A stretch of 36,424 bases of DNA. Origin: a virus. The DNA is taken from IMG/VR virus record IMGVR_UViG_3300046474_000274, positions 1 through 36,424 of that record. The stretch is one strand, 5' to 3'. Of this stretch, positions 10,301 through 16,885 are shown piece after piece. The first letter of the stretch is position 1. Every line of letters begins with the position of its first letter. A program made the position numbers and the translations under genes. The notes beneath the pieces were generated by a model. That model was given only the letters and a program-made list of their open reading frames with translations. It did no database searches and had not been told where the DNA came from.

Positions 10301-10558
10301 GCTCAGCTCGTGGTCAACAGCACCGTGATCGCCCAGACTATGATCGTCGGGCCTGCCGTTGACGGATATACGTGCAGCAACCAGTCGATCTCCGGCGCTT
10401 GCATTATCGGTTCGGACCAGACGGTCACTTGCTATTTCCGCTTCGTTATCGGCTCTGGCGGCACTCCTCGTTCCGGCAGTTATAACGCTGGCGCGCTAGC
10501 GCAAAACCCGATGTCTAACGACAGCGTTTCGTGGTCCATCATGAGGGCAAAGAAGTGA
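4355..10558 (+). CDS. Host-specificity / central tail fibre protein, lambda gpJ-like
   Basis: A 2067-residue protein, nearly twice the length of lambda gpJ. Its first ~640 residues are the conserved J hub (SRANFRLVEAVSEGPIWGLVDG near the start). Beta-sandwich modules resembling fibronectin III follow, from about residues 650, 970 and 1070. A C-terminal region then has several isoleucine/alanine-rich central-fibre repeats (TGQIAAGAIGADQIAAGAIT around 1240, similar runs near 1675 and 1890). These are separated by two jelly-roll-like carbohydrate-binding-type segments (about 1280-1400 and 1710-1870). The last ~130 residues look unique and are the best candidate for receptor contact. The GTG start is chosen because it overlaps the previous stop, has GGAGG at 4341-4345, and no in-frame ATG occurs for about 150 codons. 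Confidence 0.85.
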   Translation: MIQFRSHGDTALATHEIVNAQPARVRGFKGSSKGGSSGAVSNDGNTLRSRANFRLVEAVSEGPIWGLVDGHKSIYFDQTPLLNDDGTYNFKNLSIIAHKGLPDEGYFNGHTAVETPVNVEVQVKNSLGPTVRTIVDENVDAVRVIMRIPSLVHQDDKGGLKKTSVAYAIDVRANNGGWQQVIVNDLANQKTLSPVQIDHRVPLPLNGAPWDVRVRRLTADSTDDKLQNDTYWEGYVELVEGKFIYPNTAAFAISGTAEQMGSNIPPRSYHVRGLLVNVPSNYDPFTRQYTGIWDGTFKIAWTNNPAWVFYDLLVNDRYGLGEFIKPDIVDKWSLYTIAQYCDQLVKSGFKNGDTGADLYEPRYTFNGVINTKDEAFFVLQSITKAWRGMGYWALGQVFATADMPQDPVRLVTPANVIGGDFEYGGTALKARHSVIMVKWNNPDDFYRPDTEVVIDSELLHKYDWRDKTLQLTGCTSRGLAHRYGKWVIDTEQHETDTLTYQASWDHAELRPGEIIAVSNPRKALIRAGGRVVEHNGLTVTLDDDFEYTEGETYQLMLTLPSGQVETKPILAFLDARTIRLSSAFSAEAEPDAMWTIKGTDITPRLYRVISVDETDTNIFKITALFHDPQKYARIEKDIVFEPLPYDRPDKKAVPPTNLLVRETGYVTGGQTFHSLTVSWSPPPNTLLRGFIVAVDAPDGESFVIGSTNETFMELLTTKGGTYKFYVQTITYTGLTSEPATIEFEAAGPEGYPVPTVTDLELVDDPTTANFTGTDLRVRWKNNFALSAAGALEHVASPHYSHNTVNVYHNGTGALLRTERVTAESYTYDLASNRADCVKLGYATPTRAIRIEVTVTDVFARTSHEVDRVFTNPVPQALAPSYTVTASTIYLGFSQPTDPDYAGYVLLRSEVAGIDLTDDPYYDGQANPLTIPGEPNTTYYFRIAAYDAFGRTGLNWSTEFEISTHSDSVDFEPPAVPTGLAATSVIRGDGMVDVTYTWDANTEGDLMGYVVQIKEGMGNYVGFSAPSPALKVTVLPSTLLTAQVLAYDTSGNRSNFSDPPLVYTASRDELPPAVPSNWTAKGGFGLVVLSGDPNTELDFSHYEIYQSTTDTTPDASEPATLVASSNQFFVTDLDDELTLYFWLRSVDGSGNKSDWSDSLVATTVSSNVLLTTEALEGLIDRTSFATSIEPPGIGNTLPALPFTSATPKQFFLTTDGKMYIQKVDGSGWVLTTSTTILDGKIVTGQIAAGAIGADQIAAGAITTKNLSVRDFTILADNADMQLGAAVGWAGGASRIIQDATNAYPGQTWVAALTGTGTFVVTNVLEVPCVAGERFYLSAAVKTVGDAGSGRKGVRAQFIDKDGNLLTPGTADTTGNPTAWTAVAGFATAPADTAKVRLELINYNNVGGTTYVANPRLMRAAAVLIEPNGITADKLTTGELITLSAQIKDAIITSAKVLDLDAAKIRAGTIMAGTITVNGSQLGIIKNNAELGASDPATRINTGTTTINGGKVTISNTGVLSNWAMGGDSTEINGGAVAANTLTANKLTIGQRGINLENVQFSYDKATNIVSWTAGVLRYTRTNATTLQPEVGFVNILAGNATWTTGRLYVYWDKGATDPANGASVTLLASNVVATANGDNKLVLATYGGGTMFVANYGQTIIDGGTIRTQSIDTQQLKANAITASLIASDAIDTRHLKSQIITAKQMVMYDAQNWVANGEFEESDTEATWTFGGSNISPLFGGLDTNSMFYLSTEGSQTGRYVLALDRKSASYGTNLNVNMKNKFQVTSGSTLTVSVAFGSLNAASSAGFYITLYWYDSDGVQTTSTFLWNNSSIPATIAEQTKKVVVPAGATYCHLRITHGAGSTEPVIYVDRVSVRKANAASLIVDGGIKANHIDVDDLSALNIKVHNIDIDEGTIGGEKLTNGAISEVYVDSSGSSIYLNGSSNILVRNIAVKATERLLFTGFWNIRSFINYDSEITWFGYAQLVVNSTVIAQTMIVGPAVDGYTCSNQSISGACIIGSDQTVTCYFRFVIGSGGTPRSGSYNAGALAQNPMSNDSVSWSIMRAKK

Positions 10559-10950
10559 TTTGGTTCGTATTGTATAAGCCTGATGGCTCGATTGCCCAGC
10601 ATGGCAACGCGATCTCTGAAGAGGAGGCGGAAGAGCAGGCTGATCTGCTCGGCCTCTCCATTCTTCCCGTGGAATCTCAGCTTGGAGATGTGCGCGACTG
10701 GTATGTTTCGGCAGGTGTGCTCACGCCTAAGCGGGAAATCGATGCCGAGGACGAATACACGATCGCCGCTGACGGGGCGGCCGAGGTCTCCTTTCCCGTG
10801 CCGGACGGAACCCCGATCATCTTCCAGAAGGCATGGCACCTGTCGGATGGCTCGTTTGAGTTCGCCACGGACACGCCGGGGACTTACGAGGTCAAGATCG
10901 AGACCGGGGCTACGACTTTGAGCAAGAGGGTAATTATCCATGCGGTTTGA
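10555..10950 (+). CDS. Small protein downstream of the central fibre, unknown
   Basis: A 131-residue protein starting with GTG inside the J-like stop codon (GTGA overlap), with a purine-rich SD-like AGGGCAAAGAA upstream. An upstream in-frame GTG at 10531 is less likely because it lacks an SD sequence. The protein is acidic, with a predicted N-terminal beta segment (WFVLYKPDGSIAQHG) and a beta-rich second half (DGTPIIFQKAWHL, TYEVKIETG). I do not recognise a family. Position and tight coupling to the fibre gene suggest a fibre-tip accessory or assembly protein; this is inferred from context only. Confidence 0.55.
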   Translation: MIWFVLYKPDGSIAQHGNAISEEEAEEQADLLGLSILPVESQLGDVRDWYVSAGVLTPKREIDAEDEYTIAADGAAEVSFPVPDGTPIIFQKAWHLSDGSFEFATDTPGTYEVKIETGATTLSKRVIIHAV

Positions 10951-11353
10951 TTTCAAGATGGGGCTCACGGCCATCAAGGCGGAGCTGAAGGCCAAGATCG
11001 ACCTGCAGGCGGGGCAGCTTCGCTCTCTCTACATCACGACCGTTCCAGGCCAGGACATGGTCTACATGGAGAAGCGTATTGAGGCCGAGCTTGTCGTTGC
11101 CGATCCTCAGCTCGGGGACGGGCTCAGCTCCTCCGAGATTCCCCACATCGTCAAGGAAGCCGACACGTCTGGGGTTAGCCGCTACGAGAAGGCGGTGGAG
11201 ATCCTCACCATGGCTAATATTTGGAAGCAGATTTCCCCGATGATCGAGGATCGCCGGCTGTCGGTGAAGAGCGCCATCGATGCCGCTACGACCGTAGCCG
11301 AAGCACGGGCTGTCGCCGACGTGAACTGGCGTGAACTGGCGTTGACGCCCTAA
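10940..11353 (+). CDS. Hypothetical tail-region protein
   Basis: A 137-residue protein overlapping the preceding gene by 11 bases, with GAGGG about 12 bases before the ATG. The sequence is mixed alpha/beta, with a C-terminal helix rich in Ala and Val (IDAATTVAEARAVADVNW) that resembles the short C-terminal helices of some fibre-associated proteins. No catalytic motif, signal peptide or membrane segment is visible. It is the last gene of the tail operon: an operator and the lysis cassette follow after about 100 bp. Function unknown; a role in fibre assembly is a guess from location. Confidence 0.55.
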   Translation: MRFDFKMGLTAIKAELKAKIDLQAGQLRSLYITTVPGQDMVYMEKRIEAELVVADPQLGDGLSSSEIPHIVKEADTSGVSRYEKAVEILTMANIWKQISPMIEDRRLSVKSAIDAATTVAEARAVADVNWRELALTP

Positions 11354-11417
11354 ACGACGAATCTGCCGGCTAGGCTCGGCCGATCTTGAGTTTTGGTTGC
11401 CCTTTCCTCCCACATGT

Positions 11418-11439
11418 AGTAAGTAAGAGCTTACTTACT
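11418..11439. promoter_or_regulatory. Operator site before lysis cassette
   Basis: Perfect 10-bp inverted repeat arms separated by AG; the 18-bp core TAAGTA-AGAGCT-TACTTA spans 11420-11437. It lies 20 bp upstream of the first lysis gene. The spacer AGAGCT is shared with the copy before the CobS-like gene. No convincing -35/-10 pair could be fixed around it. Confidence 0.65.
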
Positions 11440-11458
11440 TATTCGCCGGAGACGTGTC

Positions 11459-11815
11459 ATGGCAGCCATGCCTTCCATTCAGCTCAATAAGGAGACGCTC
11501 GGTCTTGTGATCGCATGTTTCTCGGTCGCAGGCAGCATTTTCGCCGCCTACAACTGGCTGCTGGCCGGCCGGGCGGAAAACGCCCCGATCGTTCGCCAGC
11601 TCGTGCTGAAGGACCAGGTGCAGGACAAGCGCCTCGATCGCACCGACGAGGATCGCGCCATCACCAAGGAGCTCAGCCAGAAGACCGGTGAGCTCAAGGA
11701 AGCCGTCGTCAAGCTGACCACGGTGATCGAGGAGAACGGCAAGCTCCCCAAGAAGGCCGAATATACCCCTATTCCGGCACCCACGCGCCAGGCGATCAAT
11801 CTCGAGGTTCAGTGA
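11459..11815 (+). CDS. Single-TM coiled-coil protein of the lysis cassette
   Basis: A 118-residue protein with one strongly hydrophobic N-terminal segment (about residues 13-34, LGLVIACFSVAGSIFAAYNW), then a charged coiled-coil-like stretch (about 45-98, rich in K, D, E) and a Pro-containing tail. This suggests a small inner-membrane protein with a soluble helical domain. GGAG at 11447-11450 supports the start at 11459, with a second possible start at 11468. The stop overlaps the holin start as TGATG. It may be a holin partner or a class III-type holin; sequence alone cannot separate these. It is the first gene after the operator, so its control may govern the whole lysis block. Confidence 0.55.
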   Translation: MAAMPSIQLNKETLGLVIACFSVAGSIFAAYNWLLAGRAENAPIVRQLVLKDQVQDKRLDRTDEDRAITKELSQKTGELKEAVVKLTTVIEENGKLPKKAEYTPIPAPTRQAINLEVQ

Positions 11816-12033
11816 TGCTGCACCCCGACTGGAAGAAGATCCTGACAAAGGCATGGTCGCAGCGCCTGAACGCGCTCGCCTTCGTGCTCACGGTCCTCGA
11901 GGTGATCTTCGCGGTCTATGGCGCACCCGCATTCATCCCGCTCGGCACGTTCGCGGTCCTGTCCGGCCTGACCACGGCCGGCGCATTCGTGGCTCGCCTC
12001 TACGCCCAGAAGGAATTCAAGGATGCCGATTAA
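11815..12033 (+). CDS. Holin
   Basis: A 72-residue protein with two hydrophobic segments (about residues 18-37 and 41-62), separated by a short Pro/Gly turn and flanked by charged ends (HPDWKKILTKAWSQR at the start, RLYAQKEFKD at the end). This is the size and layout of a two-TM holin found next to endolysins in alphaproteobacterial phages. It would oligomerise in the inner membrane and time lysis. The ATG at 11815 overlaps the previous TGA; a GTG three bases upstream is also possible. Its 3' end overlaps the endolysin start by 11 bases. The holin call rests on topology and position. Confidence 0.7.
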   Translation: MLHPDWKKILTKAWSQRLNALAFVLTVLEVIFAVYGAPAFIPLGTFAVLSGLTTAGAFVARLYAQKEFKDAD

Positions 12034-12625
12034 CACGATCGTCGCCACGAAGCGCGGCAAGGCCGCAATCGCTGCGGCCATCATCGCAGCGACCGCAGGT
12101 GGCTGGCATTCCCAGATCGACACCTCGCAGACGGTTCTTCCTCCGGCCGTCATCCTTGCGACCGATGAGCTGATCCTGCCCTGGGAGGGCATGGTCCTGA
12201 AGGCGCATTGGGATCGGTTCGCCAAGATCTACGACATCTGCGCCGGCATCACGCGCATCAACGGCAAGCCCGTCACGGCGAACATGTCGTTTACCAGGTC
12301 GCAGTGCGAAGCCATGACCCGTGAGCAGATCTTCAACGACTACTATCTCCCGCTGGTCAAGCAGGTTCCGGGTTTCGTCAACTTCCCGGTCGGCGTCCAG
12401 GCAGCCATGCTTTCGGGCGCCTATAACTTCGGCGTCTACGGCATGGTTCATTCGAATGCGACCGCGTTCCATCTCAAGGGTGAATACCGCAAGGGCTGCG
12501 AAGCCCAGACCGCCTGGAATAAGGCGGGCGGCGTCAGGGTTCCTGGTCTCGTGAAGCGCCGCGAAATGGGTGATGACCAGCGCAAGGGCGAGGCCGAAAT
12601 CTGCGTGTCGGGGCTGCCCTCCTAA
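12023..12625 (+). CDS. Endolysin, GH24-type lysozyme with N-terminal signal-anchor
   Basis: A 200-residue phage lysozyme that cleaves the glycan strands of peptidoglycan. The catalytic Glu is E55 in PWEGMVLKAHWD, with D64 nine residues later, as in T4/P22-type enzymes. AAMLSGAYNFGV (128-139) is the conserved structural motif of the family. Residues about 12-27 form a weakly hydrophobic Ala/Gly-rich segment typical of SAR (signal-arrest-release) endolysins, so export may use the host Sec system, with release when the membrane depolarises. Odd point: where many relatives have a third catalytic Thr (E-D-T), the aligned position appears to be D71 in YDICAGIT, with one extra residue in the loop. 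The start lies inside the holin gene. Confidence 0.82.
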   Translation: MPINTIVATKRGKAAIAAAIIAATAGGWHSQIDTSQTVLPPAVILATDELILPWEGMVLKAHWDRFAKIYDICAGITRINGKPVTANMSFTRSQCEAMTREQIFNDYYLPLVKQVPGFVNFPVGVQAAMLSGAYNFGVYGMVHSNATAFHLKGEYRKGCEAQTAWNKAGGVRVPGLVKRREMGDDQRKGEAEICVSGLPS

Positions 12626-12969
12626 TGCTGAAGGCTCTCATCGCACCCTATCTCGGCTGGGTCTACGGCGCGCTCGCAGTCGCGATCGTGGGTGCCGGCA
12701 TCTACGCCTACAACACCATCTACGACCGCGGCTATTCGGCCGCTGCAGTCGTCTACGAAAAGCAGGCTGAGGATCAATTGAAGGCGAACAATTTCGCCAT
12801 TGCCTCTGCCGAAAAGGGCCTGCGCGAAGACGTGGCCGCCCTTATCCTCGACAAGGAGAAGCTGGAAGATGAAGTCGCTCGCCTTAACAGCGAAGCCGGG
12901 GCGGATCCTAGCGCTCATGCTGGTGGCATCAAGCGCAGCAGCGTGCAGCGCGTTAACTCCATCCGCTAG
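12625..12969 (+). CDS. Rz: Rz-like inner-membrane spanin
   Basis: A 114-residue protein with one N-terminal membrane segment (about residues 10-29, LGWVYGALAVAIVGAGIYAY) and a periplasmic coiled-coil region (about 40-90). This is the layout of an i-spanin, which fuses inner and outer membranes together with an outer-membrane lipoprotein in the last step of lysis. It follows the endolysin with a one-base overlap (stop TAATG). The lipoprotein partner begins inside this gene in another frame, as in many phages, which strongly supports the assignment. Sequence similarity of spanins is low, so the call rests on topology and gene arrangement. Confidence 0.72.
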   Translation: MLKALIAPYLGWVYGALAVAIVGAGIYAYNTIYDRGYSAAAVVYEKQAEDQLKANNFAIASAEKGLREDVAALILDKEKLEDEVARLNSEAGADPSAHAGGIKRSSVQRVNSIR

Positions 12970-13207
12970 GGCGCCAATCGCCCTTCCGGTCCTGCCTGTG
13001 GAGCTCGCGTGCAAGATCGGCCAGGAGAACTGCAAGCCGGCCTGCGCCTATGGCGTGCTGGTCCCGGATCGCGATCTCGACCAGGCCGAGACGGAAACCT
13101 ATTGGATCAAGGACCGGGCGAGCCTGCGCAATTGCCGGAACAGCTTCACTGCTCTCCAGAACTACTATGACGCCCTGCGGACCTATCTTTCCACACCGGA
13201 AGATTGA
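12869..13207 (+). CDS. Rz1: Rz1-like outer-membrane lipoprotein spanin, overlapping Rz
   Basis: A 112-residue protein encoded out of frame with Rz and starting about two thirds of the way through it. The ATG at 12869 has AAGGAG at 12853-12858. The N-terminus is a lipoprotein signal (KPGRILALMLVASSAAAC) with a lipobox ending at Cys26, so the mature protein would be lipidated and sorted to the outer membrane. A Pro-containing stretch (PIALPVLPVELA) follows, then a Cys-containing domain longer than classic Rz1 (six further Cys/Trp-rich positions). The reading frame is open further upstream to 12800, but that extension has no SD and would bury the signal peptide. The pair forms the spanin complex. 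Confidence 0.72.
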   Translation: MKSLALTAKPGRILALMLVASSAAACSALTPSARAPIALPVLPVELACKIGQENCKPACAYGVLVPDRDLDQAETETYWIKDRASLRNCRNSFTALQNYYDALRTYLSTPED

Positions 13208-13239
13208 TCCGTCGTTCGTCTATTATTGTTAACTTAGAA

Positions 13240-13254
13240 GTAAGTATATCTTAC
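13240..13254. promoter_or_regulatory. Degenerate operator-like inverted repeat
   Basis: GTAAG-N5-CTTAC lies just upstream of the A1-like gene. It resembles the phage operator family but has different spacing, so it may be a decayed or low-affinity member. Confidence 0.3.
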
Positions 13255-13273
13255 GATGAATGGACGGGAATAC

Positions 13274-15112
13274 ATGTCGGCTATTGTGCCTGAAGATCGT
13301 TTCGTCGCAGCCTACAACGACAAGGAAACCTACCCCAATCTCACCGATGTAGCCGTAGCTCTCGGTCTTTCGTATCAGACGGTGCGCAATCGCTCCTCGG
13401 TCCTTCGTGCTCGCAAGCGTGCAGGCGAGGATGTTCCGGCTCTTATCAATCGCGTCATCCAGGCGACCGAGAAGGATCCGGAAGCACCGAAGAACCACGC
13501 CAACGCACGCGCGGATCTGCTGCGTTATGAAATCGACAAGCTGCTGACCAGCTCCCGCTATCCGGTCACCAATCCGGAGGCTGTCGTGGTCGATCCCTAT
13601 ATCACCACCAAGTATGATCGCCGGGCCGGCAAGAAGCAGAACGTCGAGGGCACGCCGCGCACCTGGCTCACCGACACGCTGCTCGCTGAAGGCGTCGAGG
13701 ATCCTCGTGGGCGTGTGTTCATCTTCACGGGAGCCCAGAACGACGCCGAGGTCGATCTGCCCTTTTGGGAGAACCTGCAGGCATATGCGACCTTCCGCGA
13801 AGCCGATATCATCGTGGGTCCGGGCACCTATGAAACGCAGTGGTGGTCGGAGAATAACGCGGCCGTCCGCTCCTATGCCGAGGAGATCGAGGAATACCTC
13901 TGCTTCGGCCAGATGAAGATCGGCGAGAACTTCGTCTTCTGCGGCGAGATGAACATGCTGCCGACGGCCAACCGGCCGATCAGCGATCTCACCACCTACA
14001 CGCAGGGCCGCTGGGGCGTTTTCCCGCATTCGAAGATCCAGCTCAAGTCGGTCCCGTCGCTCGATCCCGCGCGCCAGGCGCACCAGGTCATGACGACCGG
14101 GCTCGTCACCAAGCCGAAGATCATCCCGCGCAAGGCAGGCATCAAGTCGATCTTCCACCATCAGCTCGCCGCTGTCCTCGTCGAGTTCGACCATGACGGC
14201 GATCTCTTCTGCCGGCATCTCGTCGCCGACAAGGACGGCTCCTTCTCGGACCTCGAATTCTTCGTCAAGGATGGCGAGGTCTCGGTTGATGACGAGCAGG
14301 TGGAGCTGGTCGTCATGTTCGACATGCACACCGACAAGGAAGACCGCAAGAATACCGATGCGTTGTTCCGGGCCAAGAACTCGGTCTTCAAGACGCTGAA
14401 GGTCCGGCGCGCGATCGCCCACGACATCTTCGACAATTACCGGCGCAATCATCACAACGTCCACGACAACGCCCATTCCTACGAGGTGGCAGTGCGCGGC
14501 CGCGAGAGCGTCTTCGAGGAGGTTCGTGGCGTCGTCAATATCCTCAAGGAGCTGCAGGCGTCGGTCGCAGTCACGGTCGTCGAGTCCAATCACGATATCG
14601 CCCTGGAACGCTATGTGAAGGAAGGCCGCTACCGCAACGACGGCATCAATATTCGGCTCGGTCTCCAGCTCGAAGACGCCTATCTCGCCTGGCGTGAGGA
14701 GGTGGCTGAATGTCTGGACGCCAACCGGCCGGCGCCATCCTTCTCGCTGCTCGAATATGCCGTCAACATGGCAGCCGACAAGGACGGTGTAGATCTCACC
14801 GATGTCGAGTGGGTTCATGACGGCTATTCCTACGTGATTAACGGCGTAGAGTGCGGCAATCACGGCTTCCGCGGCGCCAATGGTGCACGCGGCACGGTAT
14901 CGGGTTTCGCAGCCCTCGGCCGCAAGATGAACATCGGCGACAAGCATTCGCCCGAGATCATGGATGGCGTCTACGTCTCCGGCGTGGTGAGCCTGCGGCA
15001 GGGCTACAACAAGGGTCCGTCCGGCTGGGCGGTCACTTGCACCTTCCAGTATAACAATGGCAAGCGGACTCTGGTGACGTTCCAGAACGGGAAGTGGCGC
15101 GCGTTTATTTAG
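13274..15112 (+). CDS. Metallophosphoesterase-like protein, possibly T5 A1-type
   Basis: A 612-residue protein. Residues about 18-50 look like a helix-turn-helix (NLTDVAVALGLSYQTVRNR). The C-terminal half carries metal-binding motifs in calcineurin-phosphoesterase order: D350-x-H352 (FDMHTD), N439-H440-D441 (ESNHD), G528-N529-H530 (CGNHGFRG) and GDKHSP around D556/H558. This suggests a two-metal hydrolase acting on nucleic acid or phosphoesters. Layout and length recall T5 A1, needed for pre-early DNA transfer and host DNA breakdown, but this link is from memory of the family and is not certain. The ATG at 13274 is preferred over 13256 because GGGA lies 5-8 bases upstream, whereas 13256 has no SD. 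It stands between the lysis and replication blocks, preceded by a weak operator-like repeat. Confidence 0.5.
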   Translation: MSAIVPEDRFVAAYNDKETYPNLTDVAVALGLSYQTVRNRSSVLRARKRAGEDVPALINRVIQATEKDPEAPKNHANARADLLRYEIDKLLTSSRYPVTNPEAVVVDPYITTKYDRRAGKKQNVEGTPRTWLTDTLLAEGVEDPRGRVFIFTGAQNDAEVDLPFWENLQAYATFREADIIVGPGTYETQWWSENNAAVRSYAEEIEEYLCFGQMKIGENFVFCGEMNMLPTANRPISDLTTYTQGRWGVFPHSKIQLKSVPSLDPARQAHQVMTTGLVTKPKIIPRKAGIKSIFHHQLAAVLVEFDHDGDLFCRHLVADKDGSFSDLEFFVKDGEVSVDDEQVELVVMFDMHTDKEDRKNTDALFRAKNSVFKTLKVRRAIAHDIFDNYRRNHHNVHDNAHSYEVAVRGRESVFEEVRGVVNILKELQASVAVTVVESNHDIALERYVKEGRYRNDGINIRLGLQLEDAYLAWREEVAECLDANRPAPSFSLLEYAVNMAADKDGVDLTDVEWVHDGYSYVINGVECGNHGFRGANGARGTVSGFAALGRKMNIGDKHSPEIMDGVYVSGVVSLRQGYNKGPSGWAVTCTFQYNNGKRTLVTFQNGKWRAFI

Positions 15113-15121
15113 CCCTCAACA

Positions 15122-15139
15122 TAAGTAAGCACTTACTTA
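15122..15139. promoter_or_regulatory. Operator site before phoH
   Basis: Perfect TAAGTA-AGCACT-TACTTA, 62 bp upstream of the PhoH-like start. The spacer AGCACT also occurs in the copies at 2173, 16852 and 34595. Confidence 0.65.
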
Positions 15140-15201
15140 GCCTGACCTTTTCAGCTACATTGGGCCGGTAAGAGATACCTCCCCATTGGAGTCCCCCTGA
15201 A

Positions 15202-15954
15202 ATGTCTAAGCCTCGCAAGTCCGTCGCCCGCCAGACCCGCCGCGACGACCGCGCACGTATGCGCAATGACTCCAAGCTGATCGGTTCCGTCGATCGTTCC
15301 CTTCCTGTCCAGCCGACGGCTGCCCGCAAGGAGCCCGTCCTCGCACTCACGAACGGCCAGAAGCGCTACGATGCCGGCTTCAAGTCCTCCGACATCATCT
15401 TCGGCCTTGGACCTGCCGGCACGGGTAAGACCTGGTTCGCCATTCAGCGCGCAGCAGAGGCTCTCAAGCGCGGCGAGATCAAGAAGATCTACGTCACCCG
15501 GCCCGCAGTCGAGGTAGGCGAGGGCATGGGCTTCCTGCCTGGCGAGCTGGAAGAGAAGTTCGCACCCTATCTGATCCCGGTGAAGGAAGCCTTCGTCGAA
15601 GCGCTGGGCTCCGGCTACTACGAATATTGTCTCAAGGCAGGCATCATCGAGCCGATCCCGCTGGCCTTCATCCGCGGCCGCACGCTGAAGGATGCTTGGG
15701 TGATCTTCGACGAGGCACAGAACGCGACCAAGGCCGAGTTCAAGGCGTTCCTGACCCGTATCGGCGAGAATGCCAAGTTCGTCATCAATGGCGACGCAAC
15801 CCAGACCGACGAGAAGATCGGCTCAAAGTCCGGCCTGGAGGATGCAGTCCGCCGTATCGGCAATCACAGCCAGGTTACGGTCGTCCAGTTCCTTCGCTCC
15901 GAGATCGTTCGCTCAGGTCTCTGCCAGGATATCGTCGAAGCCTACGAGTTCTGA
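15202..15954 (+). CDS. phoH: PhoH-like ATPase
   Basis: A 250-residue PhoH-family P-loop ATPase. The basic N-terminal ~45 residues look disordered. The Walker A motif GPAGTGKT spans residues 70-77, the conserved YVTRPAVEVGEGMGFLPG follows (Arg-Pro and GFLPG are family hallmarks), and Walker B is VIFDEAQN, with a GDATQTD sensor motif later. PhoH proteins are common in phages; they are RNA/DNA-associated ATPases, some with helicase-like activity, but their phage role is unsettled. The gene is a single transcription unit: operator upstream, hairpin terminator at 15961-15984 downstream. All key motifs are intact. Confidence 0.92.
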   Translation: MSKPRKSVARQTRRDDRARMRNDSKLIGSVDRSLPVQPTAARKEPVLALTNGQKRYDAGFKSSDIIFGLGPAGTGKTWFAIQRAAEALKRGEIKKIYVTRPAVEVGEGMGFLPGELEEKFAPYLIPVKEAFVEALGSGYYEYCLKAGIIEPIPLAFIRGRTLKDAWVIFDEAQNATKAEFKAFLTRIGENAKFVINGDATQTDEKIGSKSGLEDAVRRIGNHSQVTVVQFLRSEIVRSGLCQDIVEAYEF

Positions 15955-15960
15955 CATCAA

Positions 15961-15984
15961 CGAGCGCGGATAACCCCGCGCTCG
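15961..15984 (+). terminator. Hairpin terminator after phoH
   Basis: A 9-bp GC-rich stem (15961-15969 with 15976-15984) and 6-nt loop start right after the phoH stop, followed by only a short T run (CTTTG). Probably a weak intrinsic terminator. Confidence 0.55.
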
Positions 15985-16010
15985 CTTTGACTGCGTTTCC
16001 GCATGCGTCT

Positions 16011-16018
16011 CGCTATAA
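16011..16018 (+). promoter_or_regulatory. CGCTATAA promoter box
   Basis: A -10-like CGCTATAA lies 28 bp before the gene at 16047. TTGACT occurs at 15987-15992, but 20 bp from CTATAA, longer than the usual 17. One of seven such boxes in the window. Confidence 0.5.
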
Positions 16019-16046
16019 GTCTTCTCAGAACAGCGAAAGACCAGTT

Positions 16047-16799
16047 ATGCCGCATTTGATTACTGCTTATTCAACCGAACTCGAAGCCGAGCGCTGCCCG
16101 ACTTTCGAGAACGACTTCATCATCTCCAACTTCATCTCTACGAAGTTTCAGGGGTTTGATCGGGAAGGCTGGAACAGCAAGTGGTTCGACTACCGGCATA
16201 TGACGCTCCTGCAGGCGACCTGCGCCTACATGGAAGCCTATGGTGACGTTTACCGTCGCATCTATGCCCGCGAGTTCGACCGCGACCGCGCCGAGCATGT
16301 AAAGCCGATGAATATCGATCTGATCCTTGGCGCTCTACGTCCGGGCGGCCAGCAGGATCAGAAGAAGATCACCAAGGCGAAGAAGCAGCTCGTTGGTTGC
16401 TGGCGCGGCCGTCAGATCGCCGACATGATCGGCTGTCCCTATGATGTCTATCTCGATCTCGCCTTCACCTACCGGATGCGCCGCTGGCAGCAGAACAACA
16501 TGCCGCAGCCGACGCACCTTTACGACCTGCGCGTCGTGGAGCAGATCGTCGACCGCTGGGAGGAGCTGCAGGCTTCCCGGCTCTATCTGGCCGAGCACTC
16601 GGCATACCTGGTCGAGAACTACCAGGATCTCCCGCAGCAGAACGCCTATCACGAATGGCTGTTCAAGCAGGCCAAGCTCCGCAGCAATCCGGCCGAGTTC
16701 ATCGCCCGCTTCATCGAGGAGCATTTGCTCCCGGTCGACAAGGTGCAGGCGCGCTCCGATCTCCCGCCCTGGGAAATGATCGAGCGTTACCTGCAGTAG
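16047..16799 (+). CDS. Hypothetical protein in the replication block
   Basis: A 250-residue protein of mixed helical composition, rich in aromatic and charged residues (Tyr, Trp, Arg, Glu). No catalytic motif, membrane segment or known domain is recognised. Segments such as WNSKWFDYRHMTLLQATCAYMEAYG and the helical C-terminus (ERYLQ) suggest a globular soluble protein. The ATG at 16047 is chosen because it follows a CGCTATAA promoter box by a normal leader; the frame is open further upstream to 15627, but that stretch overlaps phoH in another frame. Its position between PhoH and the helicase suggests a role in DNA metabolism, by context only. Confidence 0.6.
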   Translation: MPHLITAYSTELEAERCPTFENDFIISNFISTKFQGFDREGWNSKWFDYRHMTLLQATCAYMEAYGDVYRRIYAREFDRDRAEHVKPMNIDLILGALRPGGQQDQKKITKAKKQLVGCWRGRQIADMIGCPYDVYLDLAFTYRMRRWQQNNMPQPTHLYDLRVVEQIVDRWEELQASRLYLAEHSAYLVENYQDLPQQNAYHEWLFKQAKLRSNPAEFIARFIEEHLLPVDKVQARSDLPPWEMIERYLQ

Positions 16800-16813
16800 T
16801 CCCTTAGCGATTT

Positions 16814-16822
16814 AGCTATAAT
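16814..16822 (+). promoter_or_regulatory. AGCTATAAT promoter box
   Basis: A -10-like AGCTATAAT preceded by GCGAT at 16807-16811, 9 bp before CTATAA. An operator lies 30 bp downstream, in the expected leader, where it could act as a roadblock. Confidence 0.5.
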
Positions 16823-16851
16823 CGAAATACGACGCTTTGCGCGTTAAGACA

Positions 16852-16869
16852 TAAGTAAGCACTTACTTA
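16852..16869. promoter_or_regulatory. Operator site before helicase
   Basis: Perfect TAAGTA-AGCACT-TACTTA ending 16 bp before the helicase ATG. It lies downstream of the promoter box at 16814. Confidence 0.65.
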
Positions 16870-16885
16870 GGAAATGGAGTCTCGA

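Noticed and set aside
11360-11400. Terminator after the last tail gene
   Set aside because: Only a short imperfect stem around 11367-11383 with a distant T run; too weak to call.
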